NCBI RefSeq assembly: GCF_932274485.2
Contig: NC_065882.2
Location: 14,925,390-14,989,389, forward strand
Direction: 5' to 3'
Source: Patella vulgata
Lineage: Eukaryota > Mollusca > Gastropoda > Patellidae
DNA length: 64,000 nucleotides
Shown here: positions 46,264 through 56,729 of the stretch, piece by piece
Layout of the letters: every line of letters begins with the position of its first letter
Position numbering within the stretch: position 1 is the stretch's first letter
Made by a program: the position numbers and the translations under genes
The notes under the pieces: model-generated
What the model saw: only the letters and a program-made list of their open reading frames with translations
Database searches by the model: none
What the model was told of the DNA's origin: nothing

Positions 46264-49200
46264 GTGTCGGGGGGGGGGGCAAATGGTCTGTCATTGAGTC
46301 AAGTAGCGTGGTTCCGATTCCGTGACAAGTAGTAGGGTCCTCTCACTTCCAAAGACCCCCACGCGCAAGCGAATTATTGAAGTAAAATTGTACCATGTAT
46401 TAGTCCCGAAATGACCTAGTTTGTAACAAGTGGACGTTAAATTCTAAGCCCTTGTTTCGTCTCCTTCACTCAGTAGAATTGAATGTATTAAGTATTTTTG
46501 TTCCAGCAAGCATTATTGTTTGTGTGTCTTAGATTATTCCACTGTTTTTATCCAGGTATTATCCGGTACATCATCTGTTCCAGCCAGATGGAAGACATGT
46601 GTATCCTATACTGGTAGATCGTTAGGTAAAGCTGTTGGACGAGGTTTTATCAAAGAGGCTTTTGATGAAGAAGCTAAAGCAGACGTAAATAGTTTTTTTT
46701 ATATTATTTCAGTATACTTGGTTTGGGTTTCTGCTCTACCCGGGTTAATGAAGCAGTGTGCTGTGGGGAAAATTGACCCCGGAATTCCAATTGCCAAGGT
46801 TTCGTCTACGTATACACCAACGTGCACACAAGACCTCGGTTTTTGGTCCATCCGAACAACTAGGTGATGTTCTTTGGAGCCCAACCAATTGGGGTTGCTT
46901 TGACCATATCTCCGTTTATATCGTCGGTAGTGGTTGCCTAATTATGGTAAATTGCCAATTCATATTTTCTTAGCATATATATAGTGATGATCAGCGGCTT
47001 TAAACTGGCGACTGATTGTAACAAAGTACTCTATAACTTTCATCAAATTAAACGATCATTAGGTGCTTAGAACTTTATGACCTCAGCTCGTTTTTGATAA
47101 TACATGTATATGATATTGACTTTTCAACACTGTATAAACTTCTGTTAAGGCACGGACAGGCTATGATCTAATTACGTATGATCTGTGTACAAGCTCCACA
47201 TGACTTCAAAGGAATAAGCACTGGTCAGTAATCATACCATGATCTGATAATGACTTCAAAGGAAATACGCAGTGCAATTAGGGCTATATATCGAGACGCA
47301 GATACGATACGGGGGAGAGCAGAGGAGAGACGCAGACGAAAGACCGGCGTATGGACTCACCGAGGTCAGCCGCTGCCTTGGCAGAGGGGTGGAATGGTAG
47401 ATTTAATGTAGTTATGCACCATCCCGATGTGTCCATGTCGTAGTCTAGTTCCTGTATAGTTTAAGTTCCCGTATTGTTGTTGTATGTATGTAACTGTAAC
47501 TGTTTTACATGTATATACCTGATGTAAATAAATCATATTATTTACTAAACTGATCTATGTTATCACTAAGATAATGTTACAGTATACCAATCTTATAGAA
47601 TTCAAAATATGATACTGGAATTGAAATGAAATGGGGTTTAACGCCCTACTGTTCTATAAGTTTGCCAGGGAAAGTCTGCCTGGACAGACGGCCTACTCTT
47701 ATGATTATATCGAATTCCAAATGCCAAGGGACCTTTTACGTGCACGCAAGTGTGTACACGGTGCCTTGGGTTTTTTTTCATCCGGACCCACCTTTTGAGA
47801 AAGCTCGTCGTGATTTTCCGGCGTGGTGTTTCAGATGTTGACAATGTATTCATGTGTTTCAGATGTTGATGATGATCAGTAATCTACAAAAATCATTTAA
47901 TAATTTACTGCAAACTAACGACTGGATGGATGAGACTACTAGAACAAGCGCCAAGGAAAAGGTAATTTACCTATAAACTATAATGAACTAATTTGTGGCA
48001 TTTCTCATTTAGTTCCAAACTGATTATTTATTCATCATTTTGCAATCTGATTAAAATTCAGATTTATATTTCGTTTCGTATTTTTTTATACTTTCCATGA
48101 CCTACACTACATGAAGATCTGATCAGCTTTTTTGGGACATCACGTCAAAAGCGCACCGTAATAGACCGTTTCATTGGCTAATCCCTCACATGTAGTAAAG
48201 ACAAGTAAAACGAAATTTTGAACTATAAAAAACGAAACGAAATAGGATCTGTGTTTTAATCATATTTCATTAATTTTAGTACCAAACTAGTTATTTTTTT
48301 AGCATTTTTTTTACCGAATTTAATTAGCATGTTTGTACCGAACCAGTTATTTCTTCACCATTTTAGTACCGAATTATGTTTTTAGCACCGGACTAATTAT
48401 TAATTTAGAATTTAGTACCGAATTAATTATTTATTTAGAATTTTTGCACCGAACTAATCAAGTTCCGAAGCCACGATGCATAGGGCTGAAACTTGCAAAC
48501 TCCAAACTCCTATTGTTTGACACGAAAAACCTTCCATTATTATTATCTTGTGCTATTTGTCTTATATTTCAGTCTGATGTTATTGGAAATAAAATAGGTT
48601 ACGAGGAGCGCATTCTAAATGATACATATTTGAATAGTTTATATGAGAATGTAAGTAAATGCTAACTGATGCATGCCCAATCTGTTTCACAGAGAATTAC
48701 GAGTCTTCTCTAATATCTCTGTAAAAGACGACTGCCTTTAACACGTGCCGTCACAGCACGCGGCGTCAATCATTGGCTGAATGGCGCGCGCATTGTTTAC
48801 ATAAGACGTTACTGCTTCGGGCAGCATGCTGCCTTTTAGTCATTTTAATACCCATTTACACTAAATAGGAAATAATTTGTACCTACAAATACGTCAAACG
48901 TCTTTATTTATTTTTCTAATACATCAAAAAAATGTTTTAGAATTTAATTTGTCGGTGGAAAAAAGTTAATATTTGAGACTCATTGATGTCATCCTTATCA
49001 GTGATTGTAGCGGCCTAACGAATATTCACTTCTGATCAGTGTGATACATGCCCCTTAAGAATGTAAGTAATATCAAAAAACCTTAAAAAATGTGTAATCA
49101 AGAATTAACCAAATATACAGATGCTGGTGAATCCAACATCTGGGGTTTCGTCTAGTGTTCTGTTAAAAGTAAGAAATGAAATGAAAAGGGGTTTAACGTC

Positions 49201-52200
49201 TAAATTATCTGCACCAACCCGTGATCTTTAACGTGCCACCATTGGTATAGACGTGAACACGATAGTTCGGACCGTTCGAACGACGAGATACGCAATGTCT
49301 TTGCAATGCCCACCCACTCGTGCACCCCGGACAAGGTGAAATAAGGCTAGTATTGAAAATATAAAATACACGTCCGGTACCACGTTTATTGATAGAAGGG
49401 AGTACATTATATATGTAGCTATCGCGGCTGTTGTATTTTATTGATAGGCGGGGATACATTATACATGTCGTTATCACTGCTGTTGTATTTTATTGATATG
49501 AAAGGGTATATTACAGTTGTTGTGGCTGTTCTATTTTATAGATATGAACGGTATATTACAGTTGTGGCTGTTTTATTTTATAGACAAGAAGGGGTATATT
49601 ACAGTTGTGGCTGTTCTATTTTATTGATAGGAAGGGGTATATTACAGTTGTTGTGACTGTTCTATTTTATCGATAGGAAGGGGTATATTACAGTTGTGGC
49701 TGTTGTATTTTATTGATAGGAGGGGGTATCTTATACATGCAGCTTTTGTGGCGGTTCTGTTTTATTGAATGGAAGAGATATGTTATACGAATAGCTGTTG
49801 TATTTTATTGATGGGGTGGGGTGAGGGTATTATAGCTATTGTGGCTGTTGTATTTTATTGATAGTAGAGGGTACATCATTATACATGTAGCTATTGTGGG
49901 AGGAGTATATTATAGCTATTGTGCCTGTTGTATTATACTGATAGGAGGTGAAACATCATTATAAATAGCTGTTGTGGGAGGGGATATATTATAGCTATTG
50001 TGGGAGGAGGTATTATAGCTATTGTGGCTGTTGTACTATCCTGATAGGAGGGGGTACATCATTATAAATAGCTGTTGTGGGAGGGCATATTATAGCTATT
50101 GTGGTTGTTGTATTATACTGATAGGAGTTGATAAATAGCTGTTGTGGGAGTGGGTATATTATAGCTATTGTGGCTGTGATTGACATTACATTGTTTAACA
50201 TCGATTTATATATCTTCAACAGTATACGTATAACGAAGAAGAATATTTCGGGAATATTGTCGGTAATATACAAGAATCAGCAGCCTACAATAAGAGGCAA
50301 CTACGACTTCCGGTGGATAAAACCAAGTAAGTCTATGCCTACTTGCCACTATCCCATTGGATAAACGTTTTTTTTTTATGACATTCATTCAACACAGCTT
50401 TATTTTCCTGTAATTCCGATGAAAGGATTATGTTCTCTTTTTTTGTTTTTTTTAGATGGCACATCTCCCCTGCCACAGTTAACGCTTACTACTCGGGAAA
50501 CAATAATGAGATAGGTAAGTAAGCATTGGAACTCTATCGTTATAGTTTTATTTAAACATACATTATGCAAGAGCTAAATCTGCCTATTGCAGGTATTTCT
50601 TTAGGCCTGAAATGTTATCTAAATTATTAATTAGACATTAATTAACTTATCCAACCCATAATCAACTCTCGATGTCATCGCTAGCCTGCGATAATTACTG
50701 GATTGAAATTCAATCTGCTGCTTAGTAAGGATGATCGAGGCTAGGCCCCTAAAATTCAATCGTTAAATTCTCGCTTCAGAGTGAATAAATTTGACTGAAA
50801 TTTTCAGAAAATTCCCTTTACATTTTCTGGTTTTTAACTATTATGGTGAGAACTGCCAGCTCTGTATCTAATCTCCCATAATGTATCTTTAACAATTGAA
50901 AGAAATTCCACACTTTTAAAAAATCGACGGACAACATTCATGGACTCAGGGGAAATAATTTAGTCAATTTATGTCACCTGATTCAGTTTTTTTTTATGAT
51001 TTTAGTGTTTCCGGCAGGAATTCTACAGCCGCCATTTTATCACAAGAACTTTCCCCAGTAAGTACTTCTAAGGAACTGGATACTGTGGTTTCGTTTTCTT
51101 AATTTAATGTTACAGATGCCGTCGCACAATGGTATTTATAGGGCAGTCATTTCCAATAAAAGTATGACAGAGTTGGTATATATAGATACCCAATCTTACT
51201 AAAACAAATACCAGATTCCCTGAAAGACACTCATGCGGCGCACACAGGACAAAAATGTAAGGGGATCACTAACTGTTAACCTGTCTGCTCAACTGATGTA
51301 AGGAGCGCTTCGTATGTGTTGGTCCAATGGCTAGATGTTGTAAGGACATTTTGAATATGTTTTTAGTCTAAATATATCATAAAATCACACAGTTTTCACA
51401 TGTTATCATGGATTAAAACGTGACAAATTAAATATTATCTGAGTGTTGTATTTTTACAGATCTATCAACTATGGGGGTATTGGTGTTGTTATAGGGCATG
51501 AAATAACGCATGGTTTTGATGATCAAGGTAACATATTTATTACTCTGTAACTAACGCAGTCTTTTGTGAAATTATAAGAAATGGATCGCCAACTTGTACA
51601 CGGTACCTCTATTTGTAAAGGAAGGGCAAAAACATATTTGCCCACAAATAATTATTTTCTGCTACATTCCCGCATATTGTTATGCATATATATATGTCTA
51701 TAATTATTTTGCCCCTATCTTCCAGTCATTTGTTATATAGATCTATAATTCACACATATATTTGCAAACCAGGTCGACAGTATGACAAAAGTGGTAATTT
51801 ACGACAATGGTGGACAGATGACGTCATAACAAAGTTTAAGAACAAGGCCCAATGCGTCATTGATCAATATGGCGGCTTTACTGTTCCAGAGGCCGGCATC
51901 CAGGTGAGAAATTATGCAGAAACATTTGCCATAAAATATATATTCAGGTCTGTCCCGTTCTTAGTTAAAAACATGTTGCTTTCACGACATCGGTTATGTA
52001 AATTAAATAAAATTGGGTTTAACGTCCTACTATTCTGCATCAACCAAGGGTTCCTTTACGTGAACGACCTTTGCTTTTCGTTTCATCGGTCCTCAGAAGG
52101 GGGGAGGGGCGGAAATCCAATGAAACTCTCATGGCCATAAACATAATCGATCCCGGGACCTTCTGGCTATTGAGTTAGTCTTTGGAACCACCACTAAGCT

Positions 52201-54882
52201 ATATAACCATAACTATCTATATGTATATTTTAAAGATAGATGGCATTATTAATATTTTATGTTTTAAGATAATAAAAGCAATCAATTTATATTTTATAGA
52301 TAGATAGATAGATAATATTCATATTTTATGTTTTAAGATAAAAAATACCACTATATATATTTTAAGATAAATAATATCATTATCAATCTTAAATATTTTA
52401 AGATAAATGGTATTAATACCCAGGGTGAGAATATAGCAGATAATGGTGGATTAAAACAAAGCTTTCAGGTATTCTAGTAATCTTCTTATAAACACGCCCT
52501 TACATCATATCTAGTAGCTGCTGCATGTGTACGAGGCAGGTCATGCAAACTCTATGTAAAACTCTTGATATCAGTTTTGATTTATTGGGGATTTTCCTTA
52601 ACACTTTTCGTGATTCAGTTTGCTATTTTACATTTTCTACGAAGATCGAACAATTTGTTCCCAGGTTGATTTTTAATTTGTTGGCATGTTTATTAATAGC
52701 GTCGTACACGAATACAGGTGTGTCTACTCTTTTATGGAACAAAACTCCAGGATGATCTAGTAAAGACAGTGCTTGCATTAAAATCATTACAATTTTGCAT
52801 TCTTTAGACACACCATAATATTTTAAATATATCCTGATAATATTTTAAATATATGGTGATTGTATTTTAAATATATGGTGATTATATGTTAAATATATGG
52901 TGATTATATTTTAAATATATCGTGATTATGTTTTAAAAAATATTGTGATTATATTTTAAACATATCGTGATTATGTTTTAAATAATATCTTGATTATATT
53001 TTAAATATATCGTGATTATATTTTAAATATGTCGTGATTATATTTTAAATATATCGCGAATATATCTTGATTATATTCTAAATATATCATGATTATATGT
53101 TAAATATATCGTGATTATATTGCACTCACATCGTGATTATATACTGTATTTCTACTCACATCGTGATTGTATTTTGTAGTTCTATGCATATCGCGATTCT
53201 ATTTTGTATTCTAGGCATATCGTGACTATATCTTGTATTCTATGCATATCGCGATTCTATTGTGTATTCTAGGCATATCGTGACTATTTTTTCCATTTAG
53301 GCATATCGTGATTATAGTTTATATTCTAGGCATATCATAATTATAGTTTGTATTATTGACATGTCATGATTTATTTTATATTCTAGGCATATCGTAATTG
53401 GGTAAAACAGAGAGGAAAAGAAGAAATGGTTTTACCGGGATTAGATTTTACGCCAAATCAACTTTTCTTTATCAATTTTGCTCAGGTAGGAATCTAAAAA
53501 AATTAAACAACTCTGGTTACCTAAAGTGTTTGAGAAGCTAGCAATACAAACCCAGCAATTAACCTCTGATGTCTAAAGCTCCAGTATTCTGAAATCAGCC
53601 ACATCTGTAGACTTTCGGATCATACGCATTCAAAAAGCGCATTGGTGTAACCATCGTTGGATTGGTGCTCTTTTTAGAGAATCAACGTCCACAAGACTGC
53701 GGTTTGCAATGGATTTAAAATCTCTGAAATGACGATCAGCATCTTGGTTTAAATTGTATTGTCATAATACTCATTTATTGGTTATCTTTACCGAGTCCTA
53801 TCCTGATGAAAGCGCATAGTTGTCAATACTGAGAAAGATATCGCGATATTAATAATATCGTGATCGTTTAGATTATTTTAACCCTGAAAAGGCAAATTTT
53901 GCTGAGTTTTGAATTGATTCAACACGCCAGGTTGTGTGTGGTCATTTCGTTTTAATTAAATGCACACGTTCGCCTAAAGATAAATGGCGATTATGAAGCA
54001 TAATGGATTATAGGATTAATAGGTTTATTCTTTAACAAGGTAGGACTGTGTATAGATTCCATATGTTTTAAGGCTTTATTTTGACATATTTGAAACATGT
54101 GATTTAAAAAAAAATGCAACTATAGCTTTAATATAATATAATATTTTTATATACCAGATATGGTGTAGCAACATGAGAAAGGAGAGTGCTATAAATAGAA
54201 TTTTAACAGGTGTTCACAGTCCCAACAGATTCAGGTTAGTTTCAAAATTAAAGCAAAAGCATTATGTGGCATAAAAGTATTACTAGCTTATTATATTATT
54301 CAATAAGTCTACACGTATTTCACCTATCCAGCATTAATTGGGTATTACTTGTGGGAAAGCGGCGGGGGTAATCAAGTTCACCCAAATATAATGGGGGAGT
54401 AATCAATTAAAGCAAGAGCATTATGTGGCATAAAATTATTACGAACCTTATTGAAGTATTCAATAAGTCTACACGAATTTCACTTGTCCAGCATTAAATG
54501 GGTATTACTTATGGGAAAGGGGAAGGGGGGTAATCATGTTCACCCAAATATAATGGTGGAGTAATCAATTAAAGCAAGAACATTATGTGGCATAAAATTA
54601 AATGGGTATTACTTGTGGGAAAGGGGGAGGGGTAATCATGTTTACCCATGTATAATGAGGGAGTAATCAATTTAATTAAGTTATAAGAAATTGTGACCCA
54701 CCCTTCCCTTTAGGAAATCCTGCACATACTGTAAGTGCTACTGATCCGGTAAAGTAACATTTGCCCATTTATTATATTTCAGAGTTATAGGAACATTACG
54801 AAATTCTGTGGAGTTTGCTGAAGCTTTTAGTTGTCCGGCTAGCAGTTTCATGAATCCAGAGAAAAAATGTAAAGTCTGGTGA
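36410..54882 (+). CDS. M13 zinc metallopeptidase, neprilysin-like, complete in 22 coding exons
   Basis: Exons: 36410-36492, 37920-38089, 38453-38485, 39457-39618, 39908-39991, 41086-41288, 42720-42899, 43552-43638, 44666-44805, 45226-45319, 46556-46684, 47863-47961, 48573-48650, 50223-50326, 50456-50514, 51006-51057, 51460-51527, 51773-51903, 52403-52468, 53387-53485, 54158-54234, 54783-54882. Every junction is GT-AG, phases agree, and the total of 2298 nt gives 765 residues, the usual M13 length. Layout: cytosolic tail 1-43, membrane anchor about 44-66, Ser/Thr-rich stalk, N-terminal M13 domain ([14 protein letters not shown]), NAYY at 558-561, zinc site HEITH 599-603, third ligand E661 in GENIAD, SPNRFR substrate-side histidine/arginine region, and C-terminal CKVW. 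The family cleaves oligopeptides outside the cell. The tail [12 protein letters not shown] is closer to neprilysin than to ECE; the substrate is unknown. It looks intact and functional. The start is the first ATG with an exon and donor; an upstream untranslated exon is possible. Confidence 0.95.
36533..36680 (+). repeat. dispersed repeat with TTAGGG-like core
   Basis: GTCAAGGTCGCTGAGATGTA, then GCGAGATTGTAGGTTAGGGT and AGGGTTAGGGTTAGGG. An inverted relative is at 55455-55620 and a partial one at 60505-60575. Located in M13 intron 1. Confidence 0.7.
36762..37105. repeat. tandem duplication, 2 x about 171 bp
   Basis: Units begin TTTAGTGAAATGATTTMTTA and end with CCCTTGCGRG..TTCAGTTRGTTTAAA. 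Located in M13 intron 1. Confidence 0.8.
37154..37422 (-). mobile_element. SINE-A, full length
   Basis: Perfect CCAACCCTGAATGA duplication at 37140-37153 and 37423-37436. Long GA tail. Located in M13 intron 1. Confidence 0.93.
37920..38089 (+). CDS. M13 exon 2: membrane anchor
   Basis: Encodes [20 protein letters not shown] followed by [14 protein letters not shown], a single hydrophobic segment after a basic stretch, then a Ser/Thr-rich stalk ([14 protein letters not shown]). It predicts a type II orientation with the catalytic domain outside. Confidence 0.92.
38572..38853 (+). mobile_element. SINE-B, 5'-truncated
   Basis: Starts within the middle (GTGATTTTCCGACTTGG) and ends CCCCATTTCATTCATTCATT. 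CTGATTC borders both sides. Located in M13 intron 3. Confidence 0.85.
38860..39450. other. no gene recognised (M13 intron 3)
   Basis: Ordinary intron sequence with no repeat I can support. Confidence 0.45.
40275..40990 (+). mobile_element. L2-like LINE relic
   Basis: Conceptual pieces match the L2/CR1-group RT C-terminus: [66 protein letters not shown]. The frame is broken several times, so it is old. It ends in an ATT microsatellite as L2 tails often do. Located in M13 intron 5. Confidence 0.8.
41325..42060 (+). mobile_element. degraded SINE-B split by a hAT-like element
   Basis: A head remnant (GAGGCACGGTAGCTTC) lies before 41347. Body (GTGGGTTACCCTTGTCAGGG, CGTCAAGTCGTTCAATGGGG) lies after 41888. 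Confidence 0.5.
41347..41880. mobile_element. non-autonomous hAT-like element
   Basis: TIR starts CAGTGCCGGACTGGTAGGCC at the left and CAGTGCCGGACAGGGCCCAC read inward from the right. A perfect 8-bp duplication GTAGCTTC lies at 41339-41346 and 41881-41888. The 534-bp interior holds a long pyrimidine tract and no transposase. 8-bp duplication and CAG ends are hAT hallmarks. Located in M13 intron 6. Confidence 0.88.
42461..42660 (-). mobile_element. degraded SINE-A
   Basis: GAGAGAAATTGGGTTTAACT, CACTCGACACAAACCAGGTC, then GACTCAATGACAGACCTTAT. Located in M13 intron 6. Confidence 0.65.
43733..43930 (+). mobile_element. SINE-C, tRNA-derived
   Basis: A-box-like TAGCCTAGTGG and B-box-like GGTTTCGATACC near the start. 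The middle CCTGGTTTCCTCCCACAGGA resembles SINE-A, and the 3' end is GGACGTTAAACACTAAGAAC. Located in M13 intron 8. Confidence 0.75.
44175..44275. repeat. short tandem repeat, 45-bp unit
   Basis: ATATTTTGAGTAGATATYAA and TTATGCAGAATATTAATG occur twice in tandem. Confidence 0.7.
44345..44623 (-). mobile_element. SINE-B, tail missing
   Basis: From GAGCTAATGCGGTGTGTTAT through GGATCGAATTCGAGACCTCC to GTGAGCCAGCGCC. Located in M13 intron 8. Confidence 0.75.
44918..45145 (-). mobile_element. degraded SINE-B
   Basis: TGCAATGTGCTATGAGGGCA, CCGAACGACTAGATGC, then TTCTTTCTCAGCCAACATTA. Located in M13 intron 9. Confidence 0.6.
45549..45868 (-). mobile_element. SINE-B, nearly full length
   Basis: Tail ATGAAATGAAATCGGGTTTA, full middle, and head GCCACCGTGGCGC. 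Located in M13 intron 10. Confidence 0.85.
46285..46445 (+). mobile_element. SINE-A, 5'-truncated and diverged
   Basis: GTCATTGAGTCAAGTAGCGT, CGCGCAAGCGAATTATTGAA and GTGGACGTTAAATTC. A GT microsatellite and G run precede it. Located in M13 intron 10. Confidence 0.7.
46729..46880 (-). mobile_element. SINE-B fragment
   Basis: TCTGCTCTACCCGGGTTAAT, GCAGTGTGCTGTGGGG, GACCTCGGTTTTTGGTCC. Located in M13 intron 11. Confidence 0.7.
46885..47620. other. no gene recognised (M13 intron 11)
   Basis: 47260-47550 is less AT-rich and ends with AATAAATCATATTATTTA. It may be the end of an unrecognised dispersed element, but no end repeats or protein support this. Confidence 0.35.
47621..47822 (-). mobile_element. 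SINE-B, internally deleted
   Basis: AATGAAATGGGGTTTAACGC, GAATTCCAAATGCCAAGGGA, GATTTTCCGGCGTGG. It ends only about 40 bp before M13 exon 12. Confidence 0.8.
48043..48265. mobile_element. family F MITE
   Basis: CAATCTGATTAAAATTCAGA at the left; ATGATTAAAACACAGATCCT read inward from the right, with TTTCGTTTCG next to both ends. Located in M13 intron 12. Confidence 0.75.
48280..48460. repeat. degenerate minisatellite around TTTAGTACCGAA
   Basis: Several loose units of ACCGAACTAATTATTTATTT with TTAGAATTT spacers. Located in M13 intron 12. Confidence 0.55.
49172..49345 (-). mobile_element. degraded SINE-B
   Basis: AAATGAAATGAAAAGGGGTT and TAACGTCTAA, then GATCTTTAACGTGCCACCAT and CGAACGACGAGATACGC. 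Located in M13 intron 13. Confidence 0.7.
49388..50175. repeat. 46-bp-type minisatellite in M13 intron 13
   Basis: About 18 variable units of GCTATTGTGGCTGTTGTATT and TTATTGATAGGAGGGGGTAT. The array ends about 50 bp before exon 14. Confidence 0.88.
50550..50893. mobile_element. family D MITE
   Basis: TTAAACATACATTATGCAAG at the left; TTAAAGATACATTATGGGAG read inward from the right. Opposite orientation to the copies at 30.7 and 35.5 kb. Located in M13 intron 15. Confidence 0.87.
51060..51455. other. no gene recognised (M13 intron 16)
   Basis: No repeat or exon that I can support. Confidence 0.45.
51460..51527 (+). CDS. M13 exon 17: zinc-binding HEITH
   Basis: Encodes [20 protein letters not shown] and DQ. 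Both histidine ligands and the catalytic glutamate are present. Confidence 0.95.
52003..52200 (-). mobile_element. degraded SINE-B
   Basis: AAATAAAATTGGGTTTAACG, TCCTACTATTCTGC, GATCCCGGGACCTTC. Located in M13 intron 18. Confidence 0.7.
52215..52410. repeat. AT-rich TTTTAAGATA repeats
   Basis: Five or so loose units of ATATTTTAAGATAAATAATA. The last one supplies the acceptor of M13 exon 19. Confidence 0.65.
52403..52468 (+). CDS. M13 exon 19: third zinc ligand
   Basis: Reads [16 protein letters not shown] then LKQSFQ. The acceptor is TATTTTAAG at 52402. The later AG before GGTGAG would lose seven conserved residues, so the upstream one was chosen. Confidence 0.9.
52805..53385. repeat. minisatellite in M13 intron 19, grading into acceptor-like units
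   Basis: About ten 24-bp units of ATTTTAAATATATCGTGATT, then about seven units of TTCTAGGCATATCGTGAYTA plus spacer, running right up to exon 20, which itself starts TTCTAG|GCATATCGTAATTGG. Confidence 0.88.
54247..54680. repeat. tandem repeat, about 160-bp unit, in M13 intron 21
   Basis: AATTAAAGCAAGAGCATTAT begins units near 54247, 54404 and 54567. The last unit is shortened. Each contains GGGTATTACTTGTGGGAAAG. Confidence 0.85.
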
Positions 54883-54924
54883 AATCACAATTTCTATCCT
54901 AACTACTCACCACGATCTCCTTTA

Positions 54925-54930
54925 AATAAA
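54925..54930 (+). terminator. AATAAA polyadenylation signal of the M13 gene
   Basis: AATAAA 43 bp after the stop codon, in AT-rich sequence. No other signal is nearer. Confidence 0.6.
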
Positions 54931-55069
54931 TATATAATTTTGTATTACTATTTTGTCTCGGTAGAAGCTGACGTGCCACTAGGTGGATTTCGTTCAGTTA
55001 CTTATTTTGTATGTCCTTTTCAAGTTATTGTTAGCAATTGGCTTAGTTCAAAATAAAATATCGAATTGT

Positions 55070-55990
55070 GTTATTCTGATAATATAATGTTATATAATGC
55101 ACTAAGATGTAATACTTTACATGTACAAGTAATATGTAATAGTACATTTTGTAACATTATACTGTGGTGTAATAGGGTATAATGTAATAAAAGTTGCATG
55201 TAATAGTACATTTTGCAACGTAATGTTATACAATGGTAAGGCACTTTCTGTTTGGAATTTAGAGGGGACCTTTTGCCCATTTAACCACGCTTGAATCATA
55301 AGAACAACTCGACGCAGCAGCTTGGTACTGCTAGATGTTGAATGTAATGTAAGTGGAATTAATAGTACATTTTGTAACGTAATACTGTAGCATAATAATA
55401 CAATATTACATGATGTATTAAGATGGTTAGATCTATTTGATAAGGCCAACTACAAGTTTGGTCAAAGGTCAATAGATGTAAACAGGGCTAATCCCTACCC
55501 CAACACTGGCCCTAATGATTATCCTAACCCTAACCTACAATCTCGTCAACAATCACGTGCCCTAACCTTAGTTACATCTCAACGACCTTGAGATCGTTGA
55601 GCTGGCCTTAACCAATAGATTTAGTCGTATTAAGATGTAATATTTTGAGATAAACACTTCCTGTTTCGAAAGAACCATAACAACCCGACGCCACAAGTAA
55701 GTGGCATTAATAGTACATTTTGTAGCGTAATAATATAATGTTATATACACTAACTATTTCAAATTCATCAATGTTTTAATCATTAGTACAACTCGACACA
55801 GCATGTCAATAGTAATACTCTAATAATATTATGTTATATAATGTCCTAAGATGTAATAATGTATAAGTGACATGTAATAGTACATTTTGTAACGTAGCAT
55901 AATAATATTTATATAATACTATGATAAATACTGAGTGATAATATATTTGTAACGTGATTCAAAATGTAATTACATGTATGTAATGTAATA
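55070..55990. repeat. degenerate tandem repeat around TAATAGTACATTTTGTAACG
   Basis: The motif recurs at 55136, 55199, 55360, 55709 and 55875 with ATAATGTTATATAATG nearby. A TTAGGG-type dispersed repeat lies inside at 55455-55620. Confidence 0.75.
55455..55620 (-). repeat. dispersed repeat with CCCTAA core
   Basis: Reverse complement of the repeat at 36533: CCTAACCCTAACCTACAATC, TCGTCAACAATCACGTGCCC and CTCAACGACCTTGA. Confidence 0.7.
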
Positions 55991-56354
55991 ATACATTGTA
56001 TGGAGTTCATATAATTTAACACAAAACTCATTTTATAATGTAAATACTCTTATTGTATTATTAAATATATTATTTCATATATTAACTATTTTATATAATG
56101 GAAACGCCCTGGCAAAACCCAAGTATTCAAAGCAATACTCTAGCATGTTCCACAAAGCCCAAAATTTCTAGTCTAGGAGAGATCACCACCGGATCTTTTT
56201 CATGGAATATCAGCGATCACCTCGTCCCGTGCCTGGTAATACTCCATATGTACACAATTAAGGCCTTCTTTTCACTAACGAGAAACAGTAGCTATCCAAA
56301 GAGGCCACGTAATGTCCACGCAGCACACCCTTTAATTGGTGGACTATATTTCCG

Positions 56355-56627
56355 GGGGGGGGGGGGCGAATGGTTAGCACGTGCGCGCTGTATCATAAAG
56401 CCTGCCATTGAGTCAAGTGGCGTGGTTTCGAATCCCCGGTAGTACTTGACAAGGAGTAGGGTCGCCTTTCCAACCTCGTGGGTTTTCTCCGGGTCCTCCG
56501 GTTTCCTCCCACTGCTGAAGACCCCTACGCGCAAGCGAATTATTGAAATAAAATTAAACCATATGTAAGTCCCGAAATGACATAGTTGTGTCGAGTGGAC
56601 GTTAAACCCCATTTCTTTCTCTCTATA
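56355..56627 (+). mobile_element. SINE-A, full length
   Basis: G-run head, GAATGGTTAGCACGTGCGCG, GGTTTCGAATCCCCGG, GTGGACGTTAAACCCCATTT and a CT-rich tail. Confidence 0.88.
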
Positions 56628-56729
56628 TGTCAAGGCGTAAACTGGGTTTGGCTGCCGGACTACTAATTAAAAGCAATTAATGAAGAAGAACCGCGCCCTG
56701 CACAAGCCCAGAAGACAATCTCGCGGACA

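Noticed and set aside
47260-47550. End of a larger retroelement
   Set aside because: No end repeats, tail or recognisable protein segment were found, so no element was called. No LTR, retrovirus-like or Polinton-type element was recognised anywhere in the window.
52418-52468. M13 exon 19 starting at the AG before GGTGAG
   Set aside because: It would lose the conserved INGINTQ stretch; the acceptor at 52402 keeps frame and family length.
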